Assembly (NCBI RefSeq): GCF_036785885.1
Contig: NC_092323.1
Span: forward strand, 14,640,501 to 14,704,500
DNA length: 64,000 bases
Source of the DNA: Coffea arabica
Taxonomy: Eukaryota > Streptophyta > Magnoliopsida > Gentianales > Rubiaceae
Direction of reading: 5' to 3'
Shown here: positions 25,164-36,200 of the stretch, piece after piece
How positions within the stretch are numbered: the stretch's first letter is position 1
Layout of the letters: every line of letters begins with the position of its first letter
Translations under genes and position numbers: made by a program
Notes under the pieces: generated by a model
Database searches by the model: none
What the model saw: the letters and a program-made list of their open reading frames with translations, nothing else
Told to the model about the DNA's origin: nothing

Positions 25164-25721
25164 GGTTCTGAAACCAGCAATTCTGGACATGGTTTGACCC
25201 CATTTGCCAAGGCAAGAAACCATCTAACGATCCCTGTAGTTATTGAAATATTTCATCCAAATCGGATCCAGATGCCAGGCTGGGGGAACGGGAAGGAGAG
25301 ATGCTATACGAAGACATTACTGCATTAGGTTGGATGGACTGACCAAACTATCTTGAGAGCATGATTTCAGTGTCAGTACAATTTCCGCAAGCTAGAATTA
25401 TGTGTTAGCATCTAAGGTTCATTGGTCCAATGTTTTAGCTAACATTAACTTGAGACTATAAACTTCACCATTAGAAATACTATTACCTCAATTTTATAGG
25501 TTCTTAACATGTCTGGAAAGAAAGTGAGCATTATGAACTGCATTCTCAGTGATCTCATGGCTCGGAACAAAAAGCATATCGTCTTTGAATATTGATTACT
25601 CACAATACATTAAGAACTTTATGCAAAAAAGGATAAATGGAATATGCCATTTACATTTCTATTCACCTGAGGCTTCCAGTAGCCTTCTAGATCCCTTCCC
25701 ATCATCTGCTGCCTGTTAGTC

Positions 25722-26255
25722 TCATTTCTTAGCAACACCAGCCAAGGCTTTTTTCAGAAAACCATCTATGTAGTGGAAGTTGGTATTTCTCCACGCCTTG
25801 TTCAGCAGTAAGCTACCAATAATGCCCAAAAATCCAAACACAAATCCCAGTCCCACGCCAACAGAAAATGATATTACTTCATCATCCTTTTCATTTTCAT
25901 CTTCACTGTCTCCATTTCTGGTATAACCTTGGTTTTCAGTGTCTGCACTGTTTGACGCGTAACACCTGGTTGGCAATGGATTCCCACAAAGCTCTGCATT
26001 ACCCTGATAAATAGATGGATCATTGAAGGTTAGGAACTGGTTAGTTGATGGGATGGGTCCAGACAAGTTGTTATGGGATAGGTTAAGATGATTTAGCAGT
26101 GTCATGGAAGACATGCTGGGAGGAATTTGTCCAGAAAGCTGGTTGTATGAAAGATCAAGTGTCTCTAACCGGCGTAAGCTTCCCATCTTTTCTGGTATCT
26201 TTCCTGTTAAGTGGTTGTTGGATAAATTCAAGGTACCCAGGATCAAGAGATCTGT
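25722..26255 (-). pseudogene. Truncated LRR receptor-like protein gene (3' part only)
   Basis: Only the C-terminal end of a receptor-like protein remains, very similar to the last 178 or so residues of the full gene at 28520-31411: the last leucine-rich repeats, the capping segment with GNAELCGNPLP, an acidic linker, one membrane helix and a short Lys-ending tail. Homology breaks off at about 26255, inside the repeat after 'LLILGTLNLS'. The first 770 or so residues, including signal peptide and ligand-binding repeats, are gone. The surviving frame is open and extends a little into unrelated sequence (to 26321), so a short protein is conceivable, but without a signal peptide it should not reach the membrane. 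It most likely arose by tandem duplication followed by deletion. Confidence 0.85.
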
Positions 26256-26321
26256 TATGGCAAGCTTGAAGCAATGATGATGTAAGCAATTTAATTTGAT
26301 GCTCCCATCTAAAACCATCAA

Positions 26322-27069
26322 TTAATTTCTGTAATTCCCACAACTCTTCAATGTGAATATGGGGCAATAAAGTTGTGGTATTAATCATTAATTGAGTCAT
26401 TCATGCCTTAAAATGGCTTAAATTAAGACTCCATGAAGAGTAAAATTACGAAAAAGAACTTTTTCAAGTTGCATATATAAGAAAAATACTTAATTATGAA
26501 AAGGGAAAATATTGCTGAATTGGAATTGGAAATTGGTTATGTTAGTAAAGCAAAGGAAGGCTTAGATTTAGAGTTTCAACTTACATTTACTTGAGACTAC
26601 TCGTAGAGAATGTTACAGTATTTTCTTAACCCTATCTGAATTTTCTATGCAAAATATACAGAGTATAGGTTTACAAGATTTTTAAACTCTTGCATCCATT
26701 TTAGACTCCATGACATTCAATTGATTTGATTTGGAGTTGGAAGAAGGAGTTAGCTCAGGATCTCTTATGCAATGGCTACAAATTAATGAGCACAAATATT
26801 TTGCTAAGTTTAATTTCATGCATTGGCTTGATAAATCATACAAAATTTGCTCCTATTAATGTGACAACTCTTGTAAAATGGTAAAATATACAACAGTAAT
26901 TTTGTTAACCTTCAATCTTCAGAGTTTTTGGATGCTAGCATGTAGTATAAATGTTTAGTTTTTAATATGCAATAAACATATTTTTGTATGCTAGAATGTA
27001 GTATAAATGTTTAGTTTTTAATACGCAATAAACATTCTGTGTGATTGGCAATTACTACCTTTTGTATAA
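26322..27069. other. Unrelated filler within duplication unit 1
   Basis: AT-rich sequence with no match in unit 2. It contains a two-copy tandem repeat of 56 bp (26925-26980 and 26981-27036), the copies differing at only a few positions. Confidence 0.6.
26925..27036. repeat. 56-bp tandem repeat, two copies
   Basis: Two adjacent 56-bp units sharing 'atgctag.atgtagtataa' and 'gtttagtttttaata.gcaa' with only a few mismatches. Probably a replication-slippage duplication. Confidence 0.85.
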
Positions 27070-27317
27070 CTCCGTTTGGATTAGCTGTTTTTGGGGGTGT
27101 TTTTGAAAAACTTGGTTGTAGCAGAGTTTTTAGAGTATATTTTGAAATATTTTTAGAAAATATTTTGAAATATTTTTTATTGGCACTTTATTATGAGATA
27201 TTTGGTAAAATTTTAAAAAAATTTAAACTAATTTTTAGATTATCTTTTAGAGTACTTTGTTGTAACTTTTATTGTATTTGAAAAACTAGTTTTTAAAAAA
27301 CACTCCAAAAACAGGAG
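27070..27317. mobile_element. Fold-back MITE
   Basis: Inverted terminal repeats of about 35 bp: left TTAGCTGTTTTTGGGGGTGT continuing TTTTGAAAAACT, right end ...AGTTTTTAAAAAACACTCCAAAAACAGG. The AT-rich interior has no coding capacity. It lies inside unit 1 of the receptor duplication and is absent from unit 2, so it is either the agent or a later passenger of the deletion there. Confidence 0.6.
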
Positions 27318-28519
27318 ATTTATTACTAATGAATAAACTATATTCATGTGCAAAGCACGTGATTTATTACTAATGAATATAAATTGAGTCTCGAAGTGAT
27401 TAAAGTTATTAACCGATTAAAATGCTAATGTAATGGCTAACATTAATTATTTGAACATAGATAACAAAATTTGTTCTCGTTTTTTGCATTTTAATAAATT
27501 CATCATTCATCCAACTGGCTCTATATTAACGTGAGGAAAAGGTCTTTATAATTATGGGAGTTTATTATTCGAGATCATTTGTGATCCATGAATGAATATT
27601 ATCATCCTCATTATTATTACTCATATAATTGCAAATATTAATAACCCATTGTATTGAAGTCAGTACATACGGATTACAATTCAATGAGCATTTTAACTAA
27701 TGGCCCCAAAATAGTGCAGGAAACATTAGAATAAACTCCAATAACACAAATCATTATCTAGAATTAGAACAATTACGACAATAATGTATTCCATATTTTT
27801 CCAATCTTTCAATGTAAGTTGCAAAATAGTAATAAATCTACGCATACACAATTATTTACATGCGTCAAAAGGCTAAAAAATAATAGGGAGCTGCACTTTT
27901 TTTTTTAATCTTTTTATGGGCAAGTATAGTTTTGGGAAAATTTGGATTCTGAATCCAGCAGTTCTGGACAAGATTTTTTTACCCTATTTGCCGAGGCAAG
28001 AAACCATCTAATTAACAATCCCTGTAGTCATCGAAATATTTCATCCAACTGAGATCCAGATGCCATCCGTGCTGGGGGAAAGGGAAGGAGAAAGATGTGC
28101 TGCTATACAAAGACATTGCTGCATTAGATTGGAAGGACTAACCAAACTATCTTGAGGGCATGATTTTAGTGTTAAACAATTTTCACGTACTGGAATCATG
28201 TGTCAGAATCTAAGGTTCATTGGTCCAAGGTTTTAGCTAACATTAACGTGAGATTAAAAGCTTCACCACTAGAAATACAATCACCTCAATTTTACAGGCT
28301 CTTAACCTGTCTGGAAAGAAAGTGAACATTATGAACTGCATTCTCAGTGATCTCATGGCTCGGAATAAAAGTCATATCATCTTTGAATATGGATTACTCA
28401 CGAAACATTAAGAACTTTATGCAAAAAAGGATAAATGGAATATGCCATTTACATTTCAATTCACCTGAGGCTTCCAGCAGCCTTCTAGATCCCTCCCCAT
28501 CGTCTGCGGCCTGTTAGTC

Positions 28520-31411
28520 TCATTTCTTAGCAACACCAGCCAAGGCTCTTTTTAGAAAACCATCTATGTAGTGGAAGTAGGTATTTCTCCACGACTTGTT
28601 CAGCAGTAAGCTGCCAATAATGCCCAAAAGTCCGAACACAAATCCCAGTCCCACGCCAATAGAAAATGATATTACTTCATCATGCCTTTCATTTTCATCT
28701 TCACTGTCTCCATTTCCGGTAGAATCTTGGTTTTCAGTGTCTGCACTGTTTGACGCGTTACACCTGGTTGGCAATGGATTCCCACAAAGCCCTGCATTAC
28801 CCTGATAAATAGATGGATCATTGAAGGTTAGGAACTGGTTAGTTGATGGGATGGGTCCAGACAAGTTGTTATGGGATAGGTTAAGATGATTTAGCAGTGT
28901 CATGGAAGACATGCTGGGAGGAATTTGTCCAGAAAGCTGGTTGTATGAAAGGTCAAGTGTCTCTAACCGGCGTAAGCTTCCCATCTTTTCTGGTATCTTT
29001 CCTGTGAAGTGGTTGTTGGATAAATTCAAGGTACCCAGGATCAAGAGATCTGTTATGTCTTCTGGAATAGTTCCAACCAGATTATTGCTTGATAGGTCAA
29101 TGCTGTTTAACAGGCCAAGTATGTTTGAGAAGTTGAATTCTCTTCCCTTCACAACTAACTCCATCTGTGGTATGAATGGGTAGAGTTGATAAGTTGAAAC
29201 CGGTTCAAAGCTGGATTTAACACGGAAACTAGTCAAATTGCCAAGGCATGAAGGGATAGGTCCTGAGAGAATGTTATCAGCAAGGTCTAAGACGTGTAGA
29301 TGTGAAAGATGGCATAATTGTTCAGGGATGTTGTTGCTGAACATGTTGGACCTTAGTTTTAGTTCTGATAGCGATAAAAGGCTTTCTCCAATCCATGTCG
29401 GTATCTTCCCTGTCAATTCATTCTCTCCAATATCGAGAAAAATCAGATCTTTGCAGTTTACTGATGGAAAAGAGAGTTCCCCGGAAAACGTGTTGCCATT
29501 TAGCTTCAACCATTGAAGCTTCGGTATAGAAAATATTGAACTGGGAATATTGCCAGAGAGACTGTTGATGGACAAGTCCAGGACCAGAAGTTCTTGACAA
29601 TGGTTCCACTGCTCAGGGATCTCTCCAGTTAGATTATTGTTTGACAAATCCAGTCTCTGTAATGTCTTCATCTCAGATATGAAATCTGGAATGCCACCAT
29701 TGAGAAAATTTCCAGAAAAATTCAGATATATCAGTGATGGGATTCCTCGACCTATGCTAGTAGGAATCGACCCAGAAAGTAAGTTGTGTGCTAGATTAAG
29801 GTAGGTCACTTTATGCCAGAAGGGGACGGTGCCCTCCAAGCGATTGAAACTCAAATCAACTAGTGCATCATTCCCATTCAAGGCAAATTCTAGTGAGTTG
29901 GGAAGCACGCCTTTTAGTTGATTATTGGAAAAATCCAGCCAGCTGATCTGGGGAGACAACTCCCAAAACCAATCAGGTATTGTATCTGAAATGCCTGCAT
30001 TATTGATGTGCATTCTTGAAAGATTTTTCTGAGTCCTAAGCCAGGCTGGAAAGCTGGGACCTACATTACAGCTTTCGATTCTGATGAATTTCAGACTAAA
30101 AGGTGGAACCCAATCTGAGCTCATGTTGAAGACAATGCTCTTGTTTGAAGATGAGACTTGCAAATATTCTAGATTCCTAAGGCCTTGGAAATGGTTTTGG
30201 GACAGAACTCCTTCCAAGAAATTCTGGAGCAGATACAATGCATTTAACTTTGTTAGTTTTCCCATGCTTTGGGGAATTGATCCATTCAATCTGTTATATG
30301 AGAGGTCCAAACCTTCTAAATTCAACAAGCTTCCCACGGATGCTGGAATTGGCCCTGAAATGAGGTTATCGAAAAGATAAAGGTACCTTAGCTTCTTAAA
30401 GAATCCCAAGGAACTTGGAAGTTGCCCACTGAGTTGATTACTAACTAAATACAACTCCTCTAAGCTACCATTCCAGCATTTCCCTAAACCTCCTAGTAGT
30501 ACACTAATGTCTCCTCTGATGTCATTGTATGAAAGATCAAGGAAGGAAAGGGAAGTAAGGTTGAACAACCATTCAGGTATTGAGGGCTGGAAACTGTTAC
30601 TGCTTATATCAATGACTGTGAGAGCAGTGAAGTTCATATGCGGCAATGAATGAGGAAGGTTTTGAAGTTCACAGAATGGAAGGTACAGTTTTGTGAGGGA
30701 AGGAAGCTTATTAAAAGCTTGCAGCCAATGGTCTGAGACCATACTAAGGTTTACAAATCCCAGATTAAGGTACTCTAAAGATGTAAGATGAGTTATCCAA
30801 CTTAAATCTGCAATCCAAATGCCTGGTTGAGATGAATTTAGAGAATTTGAACCAAGGTCAAGGTATCGCAAATTTGACAGATTTCCAAGATGAGGAGGAA
30901 CTAATCCTGCAAAATTTGAATAGGAGAGATCAAGGTAACTCAGCTTGTCTAGTGAACCTAAGAACTCAGGAACTGGATTATTTTGAAAGTTATTCATGCT
31001 CAAGTCTAAGTAATTCAAATGCTTCAAGTCGAGCAACGAAGAACTAATCTTGCCACTCATACATGACGGATTCAGGTTGCTAGGATCATCTTGACCACCA
31101 TTCAGGTAACAATCATAGCTTCTAAGATCCAGCTTGACAACATTTCCTGTTTGGTTGTTGCAACTTACACCTTTCCATCTGCAACAGTCTTCACCAATCC
31201 AGGACGAGAGTCGACCAGAAGGATCTTCAAGGCCTTGCTTAAATCTAACAAGTGCTTCCCTTTCTTCCTTGATGCATCCTGCTGTCACATTAGTTCCATT
31301 GGCTTCAAGGACAGGAAACAAACCAAACAAAGAGAGAAGAAGAAAGGAACGAAGTTGAAAAGATATTGAAATTCCTTCCATTGTTTGCATGTCTTTGCAC
31401 CAAATTTGCAA
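28520..31411 (-). CDS. LRR receptor-like protein (EIX2/Cf-like), no kinase
   Basis: A single-exon gene for a cell-surface receptor-like protein of up to 963 residues. Order of parts: signal peptide (hydrophobic core 'SFLLLSLFGLFPVLEA', about 22-37), N-terminal LRR cap with C46, CC at 76-77 and C84, about 28 plant-type extracellular LRRs (xxLxLxxNxLxGxIP), a short island before the last four repeats, the GNAGLCGNPLP cap, an acidic linker (DSEDENE), one membrane helix with a GxxxG-type stretch (about 913-937), and a cytosolic tail of about 25 residues without kinase. This plan matches RLPs such as tomato EIX2 and Cf proteins, which signal with SOBIR1/BAK1. The first Met may not be used: a TATA box at 31434-31439 suggests transcription starts near it, and Met8 or Met11 (31390 or 31381) place the signal peptide better. 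The ligand cannot be predicted. Confidence 0.93.
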   Translation of the reverse strand: MQIWCKDMQTMEGISISFQLRSFLLLSLFGLFPVLEANGTNVTAGCIKEEREALVRFKQGLEDPSGRLSSWIGEDCCRWKGVSCNNQTGNVVKLDLRSYDCYLNGGQDDPSNLNPSCMSGKISSSLLDLKHLNYLDLSMNNFQNNPVPEFLGSLDKLSYLDLSYSNFAGLVPPHLGNLSNLRYLDLGSNSLNSSQPGIWIADLSWITHLTSLEYLNLGFVNLSMVSDHWLQAFNKLPSLTKLYLPFCELQNLPHSLPHMNFTALTVIDISSNSFQPSIPEWLFNLTSLSFLDLSYNDIRGDISVLLGGLGKCWNGSLEELYLVSNQLSGQLPSSLGFFKKLRYLYLFDNLISGPIPASVGSLLNLEGLDLSYNRLNGSIPQSMGKLTKLNALYLLQNFLEGVLSQNHFQGLRNLEYLQVSSSNKSIVFNMSSDWVPPFSLKFIRIESCNVGPSFPAWLRTQKNLSRMHINNAGISDTIPDWFWELSPQISWLDFSNNQLKGVLPNSLEFALNGNDALVDLSFNRLEGTVPFWHKVTYLNLAHNLLSGSIPTSIGRGIPSLIYLNFSGNFLNGGIPDFISEMKTLQRLDLSNNNLTGEIPEQWNHCQELLVLDLSINSLSGNIPSSIFSIPKLQWLKLNGNTFSGELSFPSVNCKDLIFLDIGENELTGKIPTWIGESLLSLSELKLRSNMFSNNIPEQLCHLSHLHVLDLADNILSGPIPSCLGNLTSFRVKSSFEPVSTYQLYPFIPQMELVVKGREFNFSNILGLLNSIDLSSNNLVGTIPEDITDLLILGTLNLSNNHFTGKIPEKMGSLRRLETLDLSYNQLSGQIPPSMSSMTLLNHLNLSHNNLSGPIPSTNQFLTFNDPSIYQGNAGLCGNPLPTRCNASNSADTENQDSTGNGDSEDENERHDEVISFSIGVGLGFVFGLLGIIGSLLLNKSWRNTYFHYIDGFLKRALAGVAKK

Positions 31412-31433
31412 TTTTGGCTGGTGGGATTCAAGC

Positions 31434-31439
31434 TATATA
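31434..31439 (-). promoter_or_regulatory. Putative TATA box of the RLP gene
   Basis: On the minus strand the sequence reads CTATATAGC. With the usual spacing of about 30 bases, transcription would start around 31408, at or just past the first in-frame ATG, which argues for a downstream start codon. Confidence 0.4.
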
Positions 31440-32799
31440 GTTCAAAGACAAAGATGACAATTGAATAGGAGTCTTGTTCAACTCATATTTTCCAGGTCAA
31501 GCATGCTAACACGTTGTGGAAAAATATCAGCACCAACTGGCTTTCCCAGCAGAGAGTGGCATAATTTTTTCAAGAAAAGTCAGGCAAGACCACAAGGGAA
31601 ATTTCTGGCAAGCAATCCAGAGTTGGCTCTAATTTTGTTGGCTTTTGAGCCTCACAAGGTGTAATAGAAAATGTAGGTAATATTGAGAGTGACATTTCAT
31701 GTCATATATTAATTTTTGTTGTCAAAATCTTCAATACACTAACTTTATCCAAAGTTCTCCATACAAAAATTACCAATGCTAGTAACAACCTTATTTAAAA
31801 AAAAAAAAAAAAATTGTATCTACAGGATGATAAATTACCAATGCAAATATAGAGATGGGAAAAAATGATTTCATCAACTACTTATGTTAAAATTTTGAAG
31901 TATAAGCATTTCATGTTTCTAAAGAAGGTCTACTTTGTTAATTTTGCACAATCTTTGATTGGACCAAAGTAAAATCTTTTTTTTTTTTTTCAAATTCTTA
32001 TCTAATTTTCACTGAGTCCTGTAATGTCCTATAATGCATATCAATATAGTCTCAAAATGAATAAAGCTATTAACCAATTAAAATGCTGATGTAATATCTA
32101 ACACTAATTTGAACATGGATAACAAATTTTGTTCTCATTTTTGTATTTTAAATTCATCCAATTGGCTCTATATTAACAGGAAGAAAAGGTCTTTATAATT
32201 ATTGGAGTTTATTATTCGAGACGATTTCTACATAATTATTGGAGTTACAAAATAAAGTTATATAACTGCTGAGGACTTTAATCATAGTAGTGGTTAATGA
32301 CAAATTCTTCACTATGTGTTTACTTGGTGTAAGCATCTATCCATAAATAATAAATCTATTCATTTACACATTTTTTTAATCTTTTTATAGGCAAGTATAG
32401 TTTTGAAAAATTTTGAAGAAAAGGAGTAGGAAATTTCAAAATAAAAAAGGGCGCGTGCTTTGAAGAATTTGTGAATAGGTATGTTATTGTTTATAAATTT
32501 TAAATAACTTAATATTGTAATCAAAATCACAAAATTACACTTATATGCAAGTATAAGCACTCATTTTATGATGGTGATTTAGCCACCTACTAATGAATAT
32601 TTTTAAACTCCTTCTTATTTGTTGATGGCACCATGTTTGACCATTTCACCATTTTTAAACTCCTTAAAAAAATATTTCTATCCACCACCATGGAATTAGC
32701 AACCTACCCCTGGTATAAATTCTAATTAAAATAAAATGTGAAGTATTTTTATCATTTCACACGAGTAAAAAAATTGAGAGAAATGTTAACATTTAAGTT

Positions 32800-32975
32800 T
32801 GTTTGGATTGACTGCTGAGGCTTACCTAACAAATATTATATTTGTTTACATTATAAACACGCCTTCAAATTATTTTTTAATATTTTTTATCTCATATATA
32901 TCAAAATTTAAAAAAGTGCTAAAGTAATTATTTTAAATAATATTTCAAATAATTTCTTATCCAAGCACATTTTAT
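32800..32975. mobile_element. Possible diverged GTTTGGAT MITE
   Basis: Begins 'aagtttgtttggattgact' and ends 'ttcttatccaagcacattt', with the internal phrase 'tcatatatatcaaaat' related to other family members in this window. The inverted ends are weak, so this is tentative. Confidence 0.35.
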
Positions 32976-33169
32976 CACCAAACGGGGAGTGCAAATTTAC
33001 CACTTCCGAAATTTTCACTGCGAGTTTTTACTGCCCAGCGTATATTAAAACATGTGGATAGACTGGAAAAGAAAAACGAAAAAGAAAGGGTAAAAAGAAA
33101 ATTCCCCGTCCCTAACACCTCATCAGATTAGGTTCCTCCATTTCTACTCAGTACTGACTCTCAAATCAA

Positions 33170-33178
33170 AAACCCTAA
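33170..33178 (+). promoter_or_regulatory. Telo-box AAACCCTAA upstream of MGP1
   Basis: Exact plant telo-box, 52 bases before the MGP1 start codon, a usual location for this element in genes of translation and organelle housekeeping. Activity is inferred from motif and position. Confidence 0.5.
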
Positions 33179-33229
33179 TCTAACATTTCTGACTCGACGA
33201 AGACGACGACGAAAGCGAAACCCTGAGCG

Positions 33230-36200
33230 ATGGCTTCTCGCTTGTTGGCAAAATCCAAACAGGTACTGATTTAGGGAGCTCAGCTTCCTAGAATTTTGAT
33301 GGGCTTTCTGTTTTTTTTTTTTTTTCCTTTTGATCTTTAATATAGTTCTAGGATCCATCCGGTTATAATCCTCATTTCTCGATCGGCACTTCTATGGTTT
33401 CTGAATGCTTGTATTTTTTCTTGTTTTTCTCAGCTCCCTGCTGCTCAGGTCCTTTTGAGGCCGGAGCTAACTGTCCCGGTTCGTTCTTATGCCAAAGAAC
33501 CTGCTTCCCCTGCTCCCCCGGCTCTGAAGGGAGATGGTTAGTGATATTTTTACTGATTTCTTTTCTTCTTATTCTGACTTTTTTTTCTTTGGATTATGGG
33601 CTGCAAATGAGACCAGAATTGGATACATACTGATGTAATTCATCACGTTAGGGATAAAAGGAAAAGTGCTGGTCTTGAATATACTTGTAATTAAGCATTA
33701 CTTGGTGGCAGATTTGGGCATTGTGTGAAAAGTTGATATTTTGGGAATTTAAATCAGACTGCTGGGGGTTGTTCTACATCCTGTGTTTTGCTGGAATGAT
33801 AATTAATTTCTGATTCTACTTGTGAAAGAACAAAACAAGAGGCTTTTCTCATGGTGGGATAGGAATAATTATTCTCCACTGCTTAAGAAAAATTCAGGTT
33901 TAATGCTTATTCGATCTGCTATGTTCGCTGTTTTGGATGTTAACTAGTAATTAGCATAAGAGTAATCGTCCATATTTGTAGGCCTTTTAAATTCTTACTT
34001 GTGGTTTGTATTTGACGTGAAAGAGATGTTGAAGAGCATCTTTTTGGAGGTTAAAAACAAGTTTGAGACCGCGATTGGGATTTTTAGGAAGGAAAAGATC
34101 ACCATTGACCCTGATGATCCTGCTGCAGTTTCACAGTATGCCAAGGTTGTGAAGACTGTTAGAGACAAGTAAGTAATTTTTTTTTCCTACATATATCTCA
34201 TGATTTTTTCTTTGATTAGATTTAGTAACAGTTGGGGTTACCATAATCTGAACATTTTTTTTCCATTAGGGGGTTTTTATGTTTCATTCTGCGATGTAGT
34301 TCCCCAATATTATTAAGTTCCTCGGGGTTAACCTGTGCCTAAACTCCACAATACTAAAAATAAAACTGAAAGTGCTCCATAGTGAACCTTGCCCTTTAAT
34401 AGATGTTTTTGATAACTCCAGGTGAATTTGTATCTAGTATAATCTGTATTTGATTTATTACTAAATGAGCTAGCTTCATTCCTTCTGTCTATCATCTTTC
34501 ACTTGCTAATTGTCAATGGCTCTTTGTGACACTTGTCCGTCGCCTGTGTACATTAAAGTTGTTTATCACGTAGATTGATCCAATTCATCCTCAGTGGTGT
34601 TGTTCTGTACTTTTCAGGGCAAATCTCTTCTCTGAATCACAGAGAATTAAGTACACCATTGAGACAAAAACACGAGATATTCCTGATGCTCGTACATATC
34701 TGCTGACACTGAAGGAGATAAGACTAAAGTATGTGCTGCATCTATGTACCTCTGGCTAAACTTCCTTCTCTACATATGCATTTTCCCTAAAAAAAGACAT
34801 TTAACGGCCTTCCTTTCCTCAATCTGCTGCTTTGAAACTACTTATGGCATTTTAATGTTCTGATAATGAATCATGGAGTGTCTCTGATATGCTACCAACT
34901 CAACATAGGCTTGTCTATGGACTATTTTGCACTGCATGAGTTAAAAGGCACTAATATTTGCATGCTAAATATGTGACAAAAGCTGTATCTTTTTGTTATA
35001 CAATGATATAAGTTACTCTGAACTTAGAATATGTCATTTTACCTTGTAAGTTTCTCAAATTCATTGGTTCTCTTTTTCAGTTGTTAAAATTGTCTCGAGC
35101 GGTTTGCGAGTTATTTTTATAGGCTCAGTTTAGGAGGATCTTCAGTCCTGTTTCTTGCACAAACCAAATATTTGATACTTTTAGTGTTTTGTGATTCTAA
35201 GTTTAACCTCTGTTCTCACATGTTGTGAGAATCTGCTATCTGCCTGAGAATGATGAAATGCTTTCTAATCTGCTATGTAACTTTATAACCAATTGAAAAG
35301 ATGCCTTGCTCATCAGTATTTCAAGGAGCATATTTTTGAGTTATCTGTAAGGCCTGTCCTGATGCCCTATATTCTTTTTACTTCAACTTCCTGTTTGAGT
35401 TCTGTTGTTTTTTACTTTCACATCCTGTTGTGTATGACAAATGCTGCAGTTTCTATTGCAACTCTGACACTATCAATCATGATTGCTAGAAGTTGCTACT
35501 GCATTCTATTAATCAATGCTGAGCTGTTTGAAGGTTTAAGTAGTACTCACCACCACTTTTTATGGTAGCTGCAGTGTATCTGTTTTTTCTTGTGTGGGAG
35601 TGTGGTCCCCCCCTCCCCAAAAAAAAAAAAAAAAAAAAAGCAGGGGGAGGGGTGGGATTTAAGAAGCAGGGAGAGGGTAGGTGGGATTTGAACCCAGCAC
35701 CTCTAAGTCCTGAGACTTCAACTTTAGCCACTAGACCAAGGCCTCCTCGGCGAGTCTCTCTCTTTCTCTCTCTTGTTGGGGGTGGGGGGGAGGAGTTTGG
35801 AGGGCACAAGATTTCTTTTTTTTTTTTCATTTAATAGGTCTTTTAATCCACCAAGCTAAGAAAGCTCAAGAGATAGAAATAAGATGAATGCAAGAATTCC
35901 ATCCTAGAATTCCTGAAACCTGGTGTTGTAATTTCTTCAGAAAACAAAATAAAGCTGCTGCACAATATTTGCAGGATTTCATATCGGGCTATCAATTCTT
36001 TAAGGAAAAATAATGCAGTTAGTTGTTGTTAAGTAACAAAATCCTTGTGCCTTTCCCTTTGGCAAAAAGATCTGTTACTTTCCACTTTGACAGATCTTAT
36101 TGTGGTCAAATATGGTCCCCAAATTAGTCTTCCAACTTGATAGCTCAACAAACTTGCTTGCTAATTTTGTTAGAAGAAACAGATAGTAAGGTCAAATGTT

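Larger units (their letters stand above)
25164..27940. repeat. Tandem duplication unit 1 (internally deleted)
   Basis: First copy of a tandemly duplicated block. Its left part (25164 to about 26255) matches 27944 to about 29055, and its right part (27384-27583 and about 27893-27935) matches 32048-32222 and 32370-32404. The middle, corresponding to most of a receptor-like protein gene and its promoter, is missing and replaced by about 1.1 kb of unrelated AT-rich sequence that includes a MITE. Confidence 0.85.
27944..32405. repeat. Tandem duplication unit 2 (complete)
   Basis: Second, intact copy of the duplicated block: 3' flank of the receptor gene, the full coding region, about 0.6 kb of upstream DNA, and the spacer also found at 27384-27935. 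Unit 1 and unit 2 join at about 27937-27944 with no filler, so this is a direct head-to-tail duplication. Confidence 0.82.
31412..33229. other. Divergent spacer between RLP and MGP1
   Basis: 1.8 kb of AT-rich DNA between two divergently transcribed genes. It holds the RLP promoter, the end of duplication unit 2 (to about 32405), a possible relative of the GTTTGGAT MITEs at about 32800-32975, and the MGP1 promoter with a telo-box. No further gene is seen. Confidence 0.55.

Noticed and set aside
28596-31369. Several plus-strand open frames opposite the LRR gene
   Set aside because: They are antisense shadows of the leucine-rich-repeat coding sequence and show no protein features of their own.
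35513-35834. Overlapping frames on both strands in MGP1 intron 4
   Set aside because: They are produced by the SINE and adjoining homopolymer runs.
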